64,000 nucleotides of DNA from positions 1 through 64,000 of the forward strand of contig CBFDDF010000003.1 in assembly GCA_965603495.1 (NCBI GenBank), in the 5' to 3' direction. A program made the position numbers and the translations under genes. The notes below the pieces were generated by a model. It had not been told where the DNA came from. It saw only the letters and a program-made list of their open reading frames with translations, and did no database searches. Positions within the stretch are counted from its first letter, which is position 1; every line of letters begins with the position of its first letter. Positions 17,191 to 26,835 of the stretch are shown here, one piece after another. Source of the stretch: Thiomicrorhabdus sp965603495. Lineage in GTDB: Bacteria > Pseudomonadota > Gammaproteobacteria > Thiomicrospirales > Thiomicrospiraceae.

Positions 17191-18198
17191 CTAGCAAATT
17201 CTAGGTAAGAGCTCGCCTTTAGGCAACTCTAAAACACGTTGGCTGCCCCAAGGGGTTTGTAAAACGACCAGGCCTGGTTGAAAGTCACTGACTCTGCCGA
17301 TTTCAGCAGCATCTGCACAAAACTCAAACTGCTGTAACACTTGCAAGGCTGTTGCAACTTGCTCGACTGGTAAGCTAATGGCAAAGGTGCCTTCATTGGC
17401 AAAGTCATAGGCATCAAAGCCTAACAGTTCACACAACCCTTGCACCGGTTCACACAAAGGAATTTTATCTTCTTCTATTTCAAGACACACCTGTGAAGTT
17501 TCCGCCCACTCGTTCAGCAAAGCCGCCAGGCCACCGCGGGTGGCATCACGTAGAGCATGACACTCAATTCCTACCTCAATCAATGCTTTGACAGCCGGCC
17601 ATAAAATCGTACAGTCACTCTGTAAATCGCTTTGCAGATTGATACTTTCACGCGCCGCTAGAATCACTGCGCCATGCCGACCAATGTCGCGCGACACAAT
17701 AATGGCATCGCCGACCTGTAAATTATGTGCGGAAGGTATCGCATTTGGTAAAGGCTTTATCTGGCCAATACCTGAGGTATTGATGAATAATTGATCCACA
17801 GCCCCTCTAGGAACCACCTTGGTATCGCCACAAACGATTTTCGCCCCACAACTCTGCAATTCCTTGGCCATGCTTTGCACAATTTTTTCCAGTGATTTGA
17901 ATGGCAAGCCTTCTTCAATCATAAAGGCACAACTCAAATACAAGGGCTCTGCCCCCACCATCGCTAGGTCATTCACCGTGCCGACCACGGCCAATTTACC
18001 GATATCCCCGCCTTTAAAAAAAAGCGGACTGACGGTAAAGCTATCGGTGGTGAAGGCCATTTGACCTTCCACCGCTAATACAGCTGCATCTTCGGCTTTC
18101 AATAAAATCTCATTACCGAAATATTTATAAAACAGCTGCTTGATAAGTTGTTGCGTTTCTGCCCCGCCACCGCCATGACTCAGTTCGATGATTTTCAT
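17191..18198 (-). CDS. hypE: HypE, thiocarbamate dehydratase for CN ligand synthesis
   Basis: 335 residues with the expected glycine-rich start (ELSHGGGGAETQQLIKQLF), AIR-synthase-like ATP-binding features (AVVGTVNDLAMVGAEPLYLS, RDATRGGLAALLNEWA) and the essential C-terminal PRIC, whose last Cys carries the carbamoyl/cyano group from HypF. It overlaps hypD by 4 bp. Near its 3' end it contains an exact ACCAGGCCTGGT (17267-17278) encoding Pro-Gly-Leu-Val, one of four coding copies of the palindrome. Confidence 0.97.
   Translation of the reverse strand: MKIIELSHGGGGAETQQLIKQLFYKYFGNEILLKAEDAAVLAVEGQMAFTTDSFTVSPLFFKGGDIGKLAVVGTVNDLAMVGAEPLYLSCAFMIEEGLPFKSLEKIVQSMAKELQSCGAKIVCGDTKVVPRGAVDQLFINTSGIGQIKPLPNAIPSAHNLQVGDAIIVSRDIGRHGAVILAARESINLQSDLQSDCTILWPAVKALIEVGIECHALRDATRGGLAALLNEWAETSQVCLEIEEDKIPLCEPVQGLCELLGFDAYDFANEGTFAISLPVEQVATALQVLQQFEFCADAAEIGRVSDFQPGLVVLQTPWGSQRVLELPKGELLPRIC
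17267..17278. repeat. ACCAGGCCTGGT palindrome, copy 5, inside hypE
   Basis: Exact 12-mer within the hypE coding sequence, read as Pro-Gly-Leu-Val. Flanking arms are not fully complementary, unlike several intergenic copies. Confidence 0.95.
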
Positions 18199-19403
18199 GC
18201 GCTGATCATCTCTGACTTAGCCAACTTAGCTGACTTCTCTATGGAAGGTTTGCTGCTTTTCGGCAGCGAGACTTCAGCATACCGATAATAGGCATTACAA
18301 GCGCCTTCGCTAGAGACCATGCAACTGCCTAAAGGATGGCTTGGATCACAGCCACGGCCAAACACTTTACAGTCCTGTGGTTTCGCCAGGCCTTTCAAAA
18401 TATCCCCACAAATACACAGTTTATGATCATCGATCGGTTCATTCGTGAGTTGGTCGGCAAAGACTTTTTCAGCATCTATCGCGGCATATTCGGCTTTCAG
18501 CTGTAAGCCACTTAACGGGATATCGCCCAGACCACGCCAGCGGAAATGGCTTCTAGGCTCTAGATAATTATTGATTAATTTCTGGGCTTTTTGATTGCCG
18601 TCCCAAGTCACGGCCCGAGAGTACTGAATTTCCACCGTGACTTTTTGCCCAATCGTTTGTTGCGCGATGACCTGTTGGATAATCATCAAAATGCTCTGCA
18701 TGACATCGACCGGTTCGAAACCACTGACCACAATCGGCAACTGATATTGATCGACCAACGGCTGATAAATTTTCGCCCCACTGATGACGCTGACATGTGA
18801 CGGCCCAATCAAGGCGTTAATCTGGCACAAGGCATCACTCAAAATGGCCTCAACGGCTGGCGGCACCAATACATGATTAATATGAAAATAGAGATTATCC
18901 AGGCCAAGTGCCACGGCTTTTTCAATAACCGCCACCGTCATCGGCGTGGTGGTTTCAAAGCCAATCGCAAAGAAAATGACTTTTTTGTCCGGGTTTTCTT
19001 GAGCGATCTGTAATACATCCACAGGAGAATACAATGCCCGAATATCAAAGCCTTTGGCGCGTTCTCGAGCCAAATTGCTTTTAGAACCCGGCACCCGAAT
19101 CATATCCCCGAGGGTCAGCAAAATCGTATTGTCCATCTGCGCCAGGCTAATCGCCTGATCAATGCGCTCTTTGGGCATAATGCACACAGGGCAACCAGGG
19201 CCATGAATAAACTCAATATTGTCTGGTAACAGTTGGTTAAGGCCATATTTCATAATGGTGTGGGTATGTCCGCCACAGACTTCCATAATGCGCAGGGGCT
19301 GACTCAGCTGGGTTGCCTTTTGCTGAATCTGTAAAGCAAGCGCTTGGATCGTCTGCGGATTGCGGAAGCCTTGATAGAGATCTTGTAGTTTAAGCTGCGT
19401 CAT
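18195..19403 (-). CDS. hypD: HypD, Fe(CN)2CO scaffold protein
   Basis: 402 residues, slightly longer than usual at the C terminus (KSSKPSIEKSAKLAKSEMISA). Signature motifs are present: MEVCGGHTHTIMKYG, GPGCPVCIMP, FFAIGFETTTPM and the C-terminal [4Fe-4S] Cys cluster (CICGDILKG ... CKVFGRGCDPSHPLGSCMVSSEGAC). It forms the complex with HypC where the Fe(CN)2CO unit is built. It follows hypC by 18 bp and overlaps hypE. Confidence 0.97.
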   Translation of the reverse strand: MTQLKLQDLYQGFRNPQTIQALALQIQQKATQLSQPLRIMEVCGGHTHTIMKYGLNQLLPDNIEFIHGPGCPVCIMPKERIDQAISLAQMDNTILLTLGDMIRVPGSKSNLARERAKGFDIRALYSPVDVLQIAQENPDKKVIFFAIGFETTTPMTVAVIEKAVALGLDNLYFHINHVLVPPAVEAILSDALCQINALIGPSHVSVISGAKIYQPLVDQYQLPIVVSGFEPVDVMQSILMIIQQVIAQQTIGQKVTVEIQYSRAVTWDGNQKAQKLINNYLEPRSHFRWRGLGDIPLSGLQLKAEYAAIDAEKVFADQLTNEPIDDHKLCICGDILKGLAKPQDCKVFGRGCDPSHPLGSCMVSSEGACNAYYRYAEVSLPKSSKPSIEKSAKLAKSEMISA

Positions 19404-19421
19404 ATTTTAGGGCTTATCATC

Positions 19422-19685
19422 TTATGCATCTTGTACACCTTGTGCCAGAGACGATTCGGCATCCATTAAATCGACCATCTCCTGATAGAGTTGTAAGCTT
19501 TCTAAAGCCGCGGATTCATCCATTTTGGTCATGGCAAAACCGATATGAATCAGCACATAATCTCCAATAGACACTGGCTCTGCCATTAGGTCTAAACTCA
19601 CCTGACGTTGCACTCCCATAGTATCCACGGTGGCAATATTGGCAGCCTCAATATGAGTGATTTTTGAAGGAATGGATAGACACAT
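19422..19685 (-). CDS. hypC: HypC/HupF-family chaperone
   Basis: 87 residues starting MCLSIPSKIT. The N-terminal Met-Cys, with Cys2 free after Met removal, is the HypC hallmark and contacts both HypD and the apo large subunit. The body (VDTMGVQRQVSLDLMAEPVSIGDYVLIHIGFAMTKMDES) fits the small beta-barrel fold. It lies between hypB and hypD in the same operon. Confidence 0.97.
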   Translation of the reverse strand: MCLSIPSKITHIEAANIATVDTMGVQRQVSLDLMAEPVSIGDYVLIHIGFAMTKMDESAALESLQLYQEMVDLMDAESSLAQGVQDA

Positions 19686-19718
19686 CTTTATTTAAGCCTT
19701 AAATATTGCACACTTATT

Positions 19719-20495
19719 TTAAGTGCGCATTTTACGTTTAAACTCAATCCAGTCGACGACACGCTGAACAGAGGCAGCATCCTTGGTGGATACCTCTAAA
19801 ATATCGACATTCGGTTTCAATCTTCTGGCCATACTCTTGGCGGCTTCGATATCAAAATCAAAATGCGGCAATAAATCCGTTTTAGTGATTAACACCAAAT
19901 CAGCTTTATGGAACATCACCGGATACTTTTCAACCTTGTCATCGCCCTCGGGCACGGAGACTAATACCACATTCAGATGACTGCCGACATCGTAACTTGC
20001 TGGGCAAACCAAGTTGCCGACATTCTCAATAAAACAGACATCCATCTCAGCCAACGGCATGGCATGCAAGCCTTTGTGCACCATAAAGGCATCTAAATGG
20101 CAGGCGGAACCGGTTTGAATTTGAAAAGCGGGAATGCCCTTAGCTTTAATGCGATCGGCATCAAGCGAGGTTTGTAGGTCACCTTCAATCACGCCAAACT
20201 GAAATGGAGAATTCGCCAAATCAGCGATACTTTCCAGCAAGCTGGTTTTACCGCTGCCCGGGCTGCTCATCAGATTAATCGCTAACACCTTGGCTTTATC
20301 AAAATGAGCCCGATTATGTTCTGCTTCATGATCATTTTTCTGTAAAATTTTGCCAATGACATCGATGGTTTTCGCATCATTCAGCTGTGGATTGTCATGC
20401 ACAGGGCTTTGCTTAAAATGCTGAAAATTCACCGCCGTATTTGGCGCTAAATCGGGCACGGTATTGATAATGGAACAGCCACAATCTTCACACAT
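19719..20495 (-). CDS. hypB: HypB, nickel-inserting GTPase
   Basis: 258 residues. The N terminus MCEDCGCS is a short Cys-rich metal motif without a long His tract, so nickel storage capacity looks small. The G domain is complete: Walker A SSPGSGKTSLLE, switch region with His and Cys (SACHLDAF), FIENVGNLVCP for the G-domain metal site, and TKTDLLPH for guanine specificity. With HypA it delivers nickel under GTP hydrolysis. It is the first maturation gene after the permease; the 65-bp gap between them shows no terminator. Confidence 0.97.
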   Translation of the reverse strand: MCEDCGCSIINTVPDLAPNTAVNFQHFKQSPVHDNPQLNDAKTIDVIGKILQKNDHEAEHNRAHFDKAKVLAINLMSSPGSGKTSLLESIADLANSPFQFGVIEGDLQTSLDADRIKAKGIPAFQIQTGSACHLDAFMVHKGLHAMPLAEMDVCFIENVGNLVCPASYDVGSHLNVVLVSVPEGDDKVEKYPVMFHKADLVLITKTDLLPHFDFDIEAAKSMARRLKPNVDILEVSTKDAASVQRVVDWIEFKRKMRT

Positions 20496-20560
20496 CTGTT
20501 TTTCCTTTAAATCTAAATTACATTAACACTATTCTTAAATTGCATTAGCACTACTCTCGA

Positions 20561-21208
20561 TTAACCCCATAATATAAAGCCGCCTACAGCAATGGAAGTT
20601 AAACCTAATAGGCCAAAAACGCGTTTTATAGTCGTGAGTGAATTGAGCAGATAGCGATTCAAATAGAGAATAAACAATCCAAAGCACAGAAAAACCACCA
20701 TTACGCCCAGCGCAAACACCGCGACCAAACTTAAAGTCACCTCTTGATGATTCACCAAGCCTAAAGTCACCAGCATGCCACGGACTCCGCCAATGCCCAT
20801 CAAAACACCTAAACTTAAAACCGGCATCATCTCATTGAAGCGGTGACTGTGTTTGCGCGAAAAACTGATATGAATATGAGGTTTGCCATTGTGAGGATGC
20901 TGGTTCAATAAGATGCGATCCGTGAGGACAATATAGAGCAGATAGCAGCCCATCAGGATAATGACACTTGCCGAAATGACATCGCCATAATCGGTCAAGG
21001 CTTCAATGGCTGGAAAACTTTGTAAAATACTGGCGAAGATAAATAAGGTAAGGCCATGCCCGAGCGCAAACAAAAGCGTAATCATCGCTGTTTTTTTGAC
21101 ATTTTTGCCAATCGAAAAGTCCGCAATCACCGTCAAATGATCGGGACCAAACGCATGCAAAATGCCATACCAGAAAATGATGAACAAGCCTACTTCCATA
21201 CTCAGCAA
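20561..21208 (-). CDS. UreH/NicO-like nickel permease
   Basis: 215 residues with about six hydrophobic segments. The first holds HAFGPDHLTVIADFSIG, close to the HAxxPDH metal-selectivity motif of nickel/cobalt permeases, and a second signature-like stretch is GVLMGIGGVRGM. A His-rich cytoplasmic loop (HPHNGKPHIHISFSRKHSHRF, about residues 103-123) suggests Ni binding. As first gene of the leftward hydrogenase operon its likely job is nickel supply for the [NiFe] site. Cobalt cannot be excluded from sequence. Confidence 0.85.
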   Translation of the reverse strand: MLSMEVGLFIIFWYGILHAFGPDHLTVIADFSIGKNVKKTAMITLLFALGHGLTLFIFASILQSFPAIEALTDYGDVISASVIILMGCYLLYIVLTDRILLNQHPHNGKPHIHISFSRKHSHRFNEMMPVLSLGVLMGIGGVRGMLVTLGLVNHQEVTLSLVAVFALGVMVVFLCFGLFILYLNRYLLNSLTTIKRVFGLLGLTSIAVGGFILWG

Positions 21209-21401
21209 CTTACCTTGTTATAGAGGAATGAAATCATAACATCTTATAGGATTCTAATACGTATCTAATGCGTTTTAAGTGTATCACCATCTAGGCTCAG
21301 AGAGCCTGGCATTTCCATGCGCTGGATCAAGTTTGAACCATATTAAACCTATCAGCCCTAAAACCCAAAAGCCCGATAAAGCACATTTCAGTTATGCGTT
21401 T

Positions 21402-21413
21402 ACCAGGTCTGGT
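21402..21413. repeat. degenerate palindrome ACCAGGTCTGGT
   Basis: One mismatch to the ACCAGGCCTGGT core. It lies 92 bp beyond the stop of the leftward GFA gene, again on the 3' side of a gene. Confidence 0.6.
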
Positions 21414-21504
21414 CAGTTCGAGGTAACTTATCGCCAACGATAATTTTTAAGACTCAGCAGCCGCGTTTAAAACGTCTGTATAGAAAAGGACTTAGGAGAG
21501 AAGC

Positions 21505-21900
21505 TTAACCCCGTTCTTCATATTGCGGTAAGTCACCACAAATCTCTTCCCAATTGGCTTTTGAGCTGGCAAAGATATGCGCTGTGGGGCGTTCCACAAT
21601 ATCGTCAGTGATGGTGCCAAGACGTATTCTTACTTTATCAGGGGTTGCATGGAATTTAGCCATAATGGGCGAACCACACCGACCGCAAAAATATTTATCG
21701 CCCTCTTCATTGTTCTTATATTTGGTGAGTAGGCCCTCACCTTGGGTAAACCTAAATTCCGCGCTGTTCACATTCGCATTGGTGGCAAACGCACTTCCCT
21801 GCGCTCTTCTGCATTGCGAGCAATGACAACAGACAATATCTTCAACTTTACCGCTGATTTCAAACTGAACCTGACCGCACAAACAGCTCCCTTTATACAT
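21505..21900 (-). CDS. GFA / CENP-V-fold zinc protein
   Basis: 131 residues from ATG with site AGGAG. The zinc-binding Cys pattern of the GFA (glutathione-dependent formaldehyde-activating) family is complete: CLCGQV near residue 6, CCHCSQCRR near 24-32, and CGRCGSPI near 72-79. Members include Gfa and many proteins of unknown substrate, so formaldehyde chemistry is possible but not shown. It is monocistronic, upstream of and on the same strand as the hydrogenase operon but separated by 296 bp. Confidence 0.9.
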   Translation of the reverse strand: MYKGSCLCGQVQFEISGKVEDIVCCHCSQCRRAQGSAFATNANVNSAEFRFTQGEGLLTKYKNNEEGDKYFCGRCGSPIMAKFHATPDKVRIRLGTITDDIVERPTAHIFASSKANWEEICGDLPQYEERG

Positions 21901-22442
21901 AATAATTTACTCCTAACATTAGAATCAAGTGACTCCACCTAAGCGGACCCAGGCTAAATCAACTAGTCTTACCAAACAATCACGCACTTACAAAAAAGGC
22001 TTTTTTTGAAAGCTACTAGGCCTGGTCAGCTTGTTCAAAGTTCACTCCAATCTCCCAATTATCTTGCCTTAGCATCTTACTACTTTTTAAACGCTTGATT
22101 TGAGATAAGTTTTGAGTCTTTTTTCAGTGAAAAAATAACATACTTATATTATGGTATTCATGAATTACTGGTATATTTTAACACGCCTTTATTTTACATA
22201 CATTTCTGAAAAGACTATAAAAAACAATAAGTAAACAGACTTTTGATGTCGATATATTGAGTTAGTTTTTACAAAAACACTCTTAATTGGATTACGTTTT
22301 CTCTAATCCAAATAACCCTCACGGGTGACTTACACGGTAAGAGAGTTAATATAAGATAATAAGTGAAGAGAGATTCAAAACTTAATTTCGAAGGATAAGT
22401 GTTATTTTGTCGAAATTTATTAAATATAGAAGAGGTAGAAAG
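21901..22442. other. divergent intergenic region
   Basis: About 540 bp between the GFA gene and the surface protein. It contains a degenerate palindrome (ACTAGGCCTGGT, 22014-22025) and small dyads near 22290-22350 (GGATT ... AATCC and CTTACacgGTAAG) in what is probably the leader of the surface protein gene. No gene is seen. Confidence 0.55.
22014..22025. repeat. degenerate palindrome ACTAGGCCTGGT
   Basis: One mismatch to the core, between divergent genes. Confidence 0.55.
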
Positions 22443-24608
22443 ATGAAGTTACAAAAGAGACATTTGATCGTTGCGATGGCCACAGCAATGGGCTTGAGTG
22501 GAATAGCGCCAACTACAGCGCAGGCTAACACACAGTTGCAGTTTGGTACTCCAGAATCATTATCTAATAAACAAACGCCAGATTTAGACATGGCTTTTAA
22601 AGCCAAGTTAGTGCGCTTAGGTAATGGAATGTTAATTAGTGCCTTTGGGGATGGTGTTGATGACAGTAAAATTATTTATGACCTAAAGCGTGATGCGGAA
22701 CGTCCAGCAAGAGATATCTTTGTTAGAACCTGTGCAAGTGCGACCGTGGATTGTGGTATTGAAGCAAACTGGAGTGAGCCGGTCAATATTTCTAATACGG
22801 CTTTATTAAGCAGCATGAATACGGACTGGGATGGTTCGGAAGTTGATGGTACGACACGTAAGCCTTATTATGGTGATTCGGATAAGCCAAACATTTCCAA
22901 TGGTGGTGGTAACTTGATGCTTACGTGGACGGATAAGTTCTGTGACAGTGGTGATCAGCGCTCAGCTACTTATATAGATCGTGTGAATAGGGAGCTTCCT
23001 TTTAGCTGTACTTATGCGGCGTACTCTTTTGATAGCGGTAAAAATTGGACAGCGCCTGCGCGACTATCTGATGGTTCTCGAGATGCTAAACAAGATGTAA
23101 GTAAAGTAAACTCAATGGGTAAATCGGTCATTACTTGGCAAGAAGATCCTCAAGGTTTACTGGTTGGTCATGCCGACGGTCCAGGTGATGGTGCTTCCGG
23201 AGCAACGGCATCCCATGGTACGGATATTTGGTTTACAACCACAACATTTGAAGCAACTAAGTGGGAAGATGAAGCGCATACTATTCCTATTGCTGGTAAA
23301 CCAACAGGGTTTGCAACGCCAGCCCGTTTAACTGATAACGCAACTACAAACCTTTCTGGTGGACATCATACCGTGAAAGATTCAGCAGGGAATTTGGTAG
23401 ATGGCGCTGATGTTGATAGTGGTCAAACTTCTGCAACACGCGCAAATACTGCCTTAGTGGGTAGCACCACTGTTGTGGCCTATGAAGAGACTAAAGGTTC
23501 AGAAGAAATTGAGACGGGTAAATATATTCGTTACCACAATTTCCCATACTCAACCAATCCTGCGGGTGCCGCGAACCAAGCGGGTTGTGTTATTTCCAAC
23601 CCTGCTGAAAATGCCCGTCGAGTACGTTTTGTACCACAGGCAACTCCTGGAGCAAGTGGTTTGCAGATGGGTATCTTCTGGAAAGAAGGAAAGTATGATC
23701 AAGGTGGGCCATCTGATATCGTTGCTCGTTTACTTAGAAACGGTGTATCTCATACTAATATGGAACCTGCTGTTTCTACTAACTGTGTAACTTCAGATTA
23801 TGCTGTGTCTTCAACACTTGCGAATACAGCAGCCATAAACTTGAGTAGTAACACAAAAACAGGCGGTAACTTGGCGGACACAACTGAAGCAAATAATATT
23901 GAAAATGCTTTAGCACACCGTGGTGCAATCGTTGGAGATGACTTGTATATTGGTTATAGCTATACAACGGATTGGGCATTGACGACTTATACCAATTTAG
24001 ATAACTATGATTTCTGGTTGCGTCATTATGATGGCGCGACAGATACTTGGAGTGCTCCGAAAAACTTATCGAACTTACCATCAGTGGTTGCTGATAATGG
24101 TGTAACTGTTAAACCAGTGAATGTTCGCGAGCCAAGATTTGTGAAAACACCTTATTCGACAAATGAAGCGGATAACTATAATCCGAATGCATTTGTGATT
24201 GCGTGGGGTACTCAAACCAATGTGGCGTCGCATATTGAAGATCCTCAGGACTTGGATATTTTCTATACACGTTCGTTTGATAAAGGTGCAAGTTTTGAAC
24301 CTGTTGTAAGAGTGGATAACCCAAACAATATGGCGCGTTTTGAATCACAGCTTCGTCCAACACCTGATGGATTAACTGTCTATGCAGTGTGGAATGAAGA
24401 GTCTTCTGATGGACTTGTAAATGCGATATCGGCTAAAGCGATTACTGGGGACGTGACAGGAGAAGACCCTTATGTTCCACCAGTAACGACTCCTACAGCT
24501 TCTAGCGGTGGTAGTGCGGGTGTATTTGATGGCATGATTATGCCAGCACTGGTTGGATTATTTATGGGCTTAATTGGATTTATGGGATTACGCAAATTCC
24601 AAAAATAA
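22443..24608 (+). CDS. large exported protein with C-terminal membrane anchor (choice-of-anchor type)
   Basis: ATG at 22443 with AGAGGTAGAAAG upstream gives 721 residues; an in-frame start at 22407 would prepend a basic, unlikely leader. A signal peptide (about 1-28, ending TTAQA) is followed by a long beta-rich extracellular region. It contains sialidase-like phrases (YSFDSGKNWTAPARLSDGS, YTRSFDKGASFEPVVRVDN), short Asp-box-like motifs typical of beta-propeller repeats. The C terminus has a Gly/Ser linker, a hydrophobic segment (MIMPALVGLFMGLIGFMGL) and RKFQK, a sorting/anchor arrangement. I recall similar 'choice-of-anchor O' proteins. Substrate unknown. It is monocistronic and followed by a strong terminator. 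Confidence 0.8.
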   Translation: MKLQKRHLIVAMATAMGLSGIAPTTAQANTQLQFGTPESLSNKQTPDLDMAFKAKLVRLGNGMLISAFGDGVDDSKIIYDLKRDAERPARDIFVRTCASATVDCGIEANWSEPVNISNTALLSSMNTDWDGSEVDGTTRKPYYGDSDKPNISNGGGNLMLTWTDKFCDSGDQRSATYIDRVNRELPFSCTYAAYSFDSGKNWTAPARLSDGSRDAKQDVSKVNSMGKSVITWQEDPQGLLVGHADGPGDGASGATASHGTDIWFTTTTFEATKWEDEAHTIPIAGKPTGFATPARLTDNATTNLSGGHHTVKDSAGNLVDGADVDSGQTSATRANTALVGSTTVVAYEETKGSEEIETGKYIRYHNFPYSTNPAGAANQAGCVISNPAENARRVRFVPQATPGASGLQMGIFWKEGKYDQGGPSDIVARLLRNGVSHTNMEPAVSTNCVTSDYAVSSTLANTAAINLSSNTKTGGNLADTTEANNIENALAHRGAIVGDDLYIGYSYTTDWALTTYTNLDNYDFWLRHYDGATDTWSAPKNLSNLPSVVADNGVTVKPVNVREPRFVKTPYSTNEADNYNPNAFVIAWGTQTNVASHIEDPQDLDIFYTRSFDKGASFEPVVRVDNPNNMARFESQLRPTPDGLTVYAVWNEESSDGLVNAISAKAITGDVTGEDPYVPPVTTPTASSGGSAGVFDGMIMPALVGLFMGLIGFMGLRKFQK

Positions 24609-24640
24609 ATCTTAAATAGTCAAAAACTTGATAATTAATT

Positions 24641-24675
24641 AAGCGCTACCAAATGACTTTGGTAGCGCTTTTTTT
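24641..24675 (+). terminator. rho-independent terminator of the surface protein gene
   Basis: A perfect 13-bp stem (AAGCGCTACCAAA with its complement at 24658-24670), loop TGAC, then a T-run. It begins 33 bp after the stop codon. Confidence 0.95.
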
Positions 24676-24745
24676 ATATCCTGAATAACGATACTTCACC
24701 ATTTTTTGGGTTCATTAGGGAAAAGAGAACACGACCAGACCGCGG

Positions 24746-25570
24746 TTATTGACCCTTACGTTTTTTAACATCTTCAAACGCGGCATTAATATCCTGCATT
24801 TTTTCTGTCGCCGCTTTGATCTCAGCATCATCCAACCCCTTGCCATGCATAAAATCAGGATGATTCTCTTTCACCATTTTACGATAGGCTTTCTTAATCG
24901 TCGTAAAGTCATCCGACTCCGAGCAACCCAATACTGCGTAAGGATTCTCCTGCATTTTTGGATTTGAATAAGCAGAACCACCCCGACCATTCACTTGATC
25001 AATCAACTGCTGTATCTGCTCATCACCAAAGGTAAGTAAGCGACCAATTTCAAAAAGCATCGCTAAGGTTTTTTCTGACAAGCCATCCAAAGAAGCAAAG
25101 CTAATCATCTGCATCAACGCGCCGGCTCTAATCTCCAGTCCCGATTCACTCAATGTCTGACAATAATAAGAGAGTGGGTTCTCATCCCGCTTAGCTTTAT
25201 TGGCCAAAGCATACAACCTCTTCTTAGCAGCCGCCAAAATCACTTCTGGCAAACCTGCGTTTTTCATCGCGCCGGTCATCGACTTAATGGTGTCGCTCAT
25301 AAACTCGATTTCAAGTTCACTGATCTTGCCATCACTTTTGGCAATCTTAGCCATTAACGCGATCACTTCTTCAGGAATACTTAAACGCGCCTTACTGTAT
25401 TGATTACTGGTAAAGTTTTTATAAGCCTCATCAAAGCTCTCACTATGCTTCACCGATTTATAAGCATCCACCCCAATATCGACGGTTTTACGCGTCCCCT
25501 TGAAGACCAAGCCGATCAGTTTGAAGAAAATAACCACTAGAATTAACACTAAATACTTTATAAAACGCAA
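24746..25570 (-). CDS. DjlA-like membrane co-chaperone (TerB-like + J domain)
   Basis: 274 residues. An N-terminal membrane segment (YLVLILVVIFFKLIGLVF) anchors a helical TerB-like acidic region (LMAKIAKSDGKISELEIEFM, about 70-190), followed by a C-terminal J domain (about 205-274) with the essential HPD motif (KENHPDFMHGKG). This is the DjlA order. The J domain should stimulate DnaK ATPase near the inner membrane. It converges with the surface protein gene. Confidence 0.9.
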   Translation of the reverse strand: MRFIKYLVLILVVIFFKLIGLVFKGTRKTVDIGVDAYKSVKHSESFDEAYKNFTSNQYSKARLSIPEEVIALMAKIAKSDGKISELEIEFMSDTIKSMTGAMKNAGLPEVILAAAKKRLYALANKAKRDENPLSYYCQTLSESGLEIRAGALMQMISFASLDGLSEKTLAMLFEIGRLLTFGDEQIQQLIDQVNGRGGSAYSNPKMQENPYAVLGCSESDDFTTIKKAYRKMVKENHPDFMHGKGLDDAEIKAATEKMQDINAAFEDVKKRKGQ

Positions 25571-26251
25571 AACGGCTTACCTTTAATTAATCACATTTAA
25601 AACTTTCAACCAAGGCCAAACGGCTGACTTTGTGAAACGAGGTCTGATTGTACTGATTAGACCAGTTTTTACAACTTTGAATCCGCAACAGAAGTTTGAA
25701 TTAACCAGGCCTCTGGTAGGTTTATATTTAGAATTCAATCGAGGCTAACCTCATTGAATGACACGTGTCTTAGATAGTAAAACGATCGATTTTCATGCTG
25801 CGTAACCGCTAAAAACAGGCTGAACACAGTCCCTTAAAACCCTTAGGCAAAACAAACACTTATAGAGCATTCGTTAGACCATAACTCGCTCCTAAAAACC
25901 TAACACCTTGATAAATAAATATATTTTTGTTATAATTCCGGAAATTCCACAAACCAAACAGGTTCGTTTATCTTTTTTTCAGCTGTATTTAATACACTAT
26001 CTATCGCGTTTAGACGCCCCCCTTTATCTAGACCAATTTTGGTCGAGCCTAATCCAAAGGAACTATCCTGAGGAATCAATCGTGTGGCACCCATCGACAC
26101 ATCAAATCAACCTGAACTGGCATAGGTTACCGCTTGCCATAATTCAAAGCGCCTATTATAATTAAAAATACCCATTTTTCGCTATACCCAGCCTTTGATT
26201 GCTGCGATTGGTTAAGCTTTTTAATTATCCACTTTAAAAGCATTGCATATT
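25571..26251. other. intergenic region upstream of ectABC
   Basis: About 680 bp between the DjlA-like gene and ectA. It contains a degenerate palindrome (25704-25717, accaggcctctggt) and presumably the ectoine promoter, which I could not place with confidence. An 85-codon TTG-initiated frame at 25908-26165 is unsupported. No ectR-like regulator gene is present here. Confidence 0.55.
25704..25717. repeat. degenerate palindrome accaggcctctggt
   Basis: Core with a 2-bp insertion in the right arm, between divergent genes. Confidence 0.45.
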
Positions 26252-26824
26252 ATGGAGAACATTATCGAAAACACGCATAACGACTCTAATAACCCTAGCG
26301 ACCTTAGCTTTCGCAAACCGATCCTGACCGATGGCTATGCCATTTATCAGTTGATTAAATCCTCTCCCCCTTTGGATTTGAATTCGAGCTACCTGTATTT
26401 TTTACAGGCCTCGCACTTTGCGGATACCTGTATCGTCGCTGAACAGAATGGACAGATTATTGGTTTCTTGTCCGCTTACTTTCAGCCTGACAAACCGCAA
26501 GCCCTTTTTGTATGGCAGGTTGCTGTCGCTGAAAGCCAACGTGGCCGTGGCTTGGCTAAGGCGCTGTTACTCGCGCTCCTAAAAAATCAGCCTAACGATT
26601 CAGCTATGACTGAAATCACTTGCACCATCAGTCCGTCTAACAAGGCATCACAAAGCCTGTTTAAATCGTTTGCGAAAACGCACGGACTTATGCTGCAAAC
26701 TGCACCCTTCATTAATGAAGCGCATTTTGGCGAGGAGAATCATGAGGCTGAAGACCTTTATATTCTCAAAGCTGCGGACAATCAAAAATTAATACCTTAT
26801 CTTTCTATAAAAGAAAACCTATAA
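26252..26824 (+). CDS. ectA: EctA, L-2,4-diaminobutyrate N-acetyltransferase
   Basis: ATG at 26252 gives 190 residues; a TTG three codons earlier is less likely. It is a GNAT-fold enzyme: the acetyl-CoA loop is VAVAESQRGRGLAKALL (about 90-106), preceded by the EctA-type N-terminal stretch FRKPILTDGYAIYQLIKSSPPLDLNSSYLYFLQASHF, which is highly characteristic. It acetylates diaminobutyrate to N-gamma-acetyl-DABA, the second ectoine step. First gene of ectABC, followed by ectB after 11 bp. Confidence 0.96.
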   Translation: MENIIENTHNDSNNPSDLSFRKPILTDGYAIYQLIKSSPPLDLNSSYLYFLQASHFADTCIVAEQNGQIIGFLSAYFQPDKPQALFVWQVAVAESQRGRGLAKALLLALLKNQPNDSAMTEITCTISPSNKASQSLFKSFAKTHGLMLQTAPFINEAHFGEENHEAEDLYILKAADNQKLIPYLSIKENL

Positions 26825-26835
26825 AGGAACACACA

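Noticed and set aside
21295..21325. A sigma-54 promoter (TGGCATTTCCATGC) for the hydrogenase operon
   Set aside because: The GG-GC spacing is 9 not 10 bp and it points away from the operon.
25908..26165. 85-codon frame upstream of ectA
   Set aside because: TTG start with no ribosome site, odd composition and no recognisable fold; likely the ectoine promoter region.
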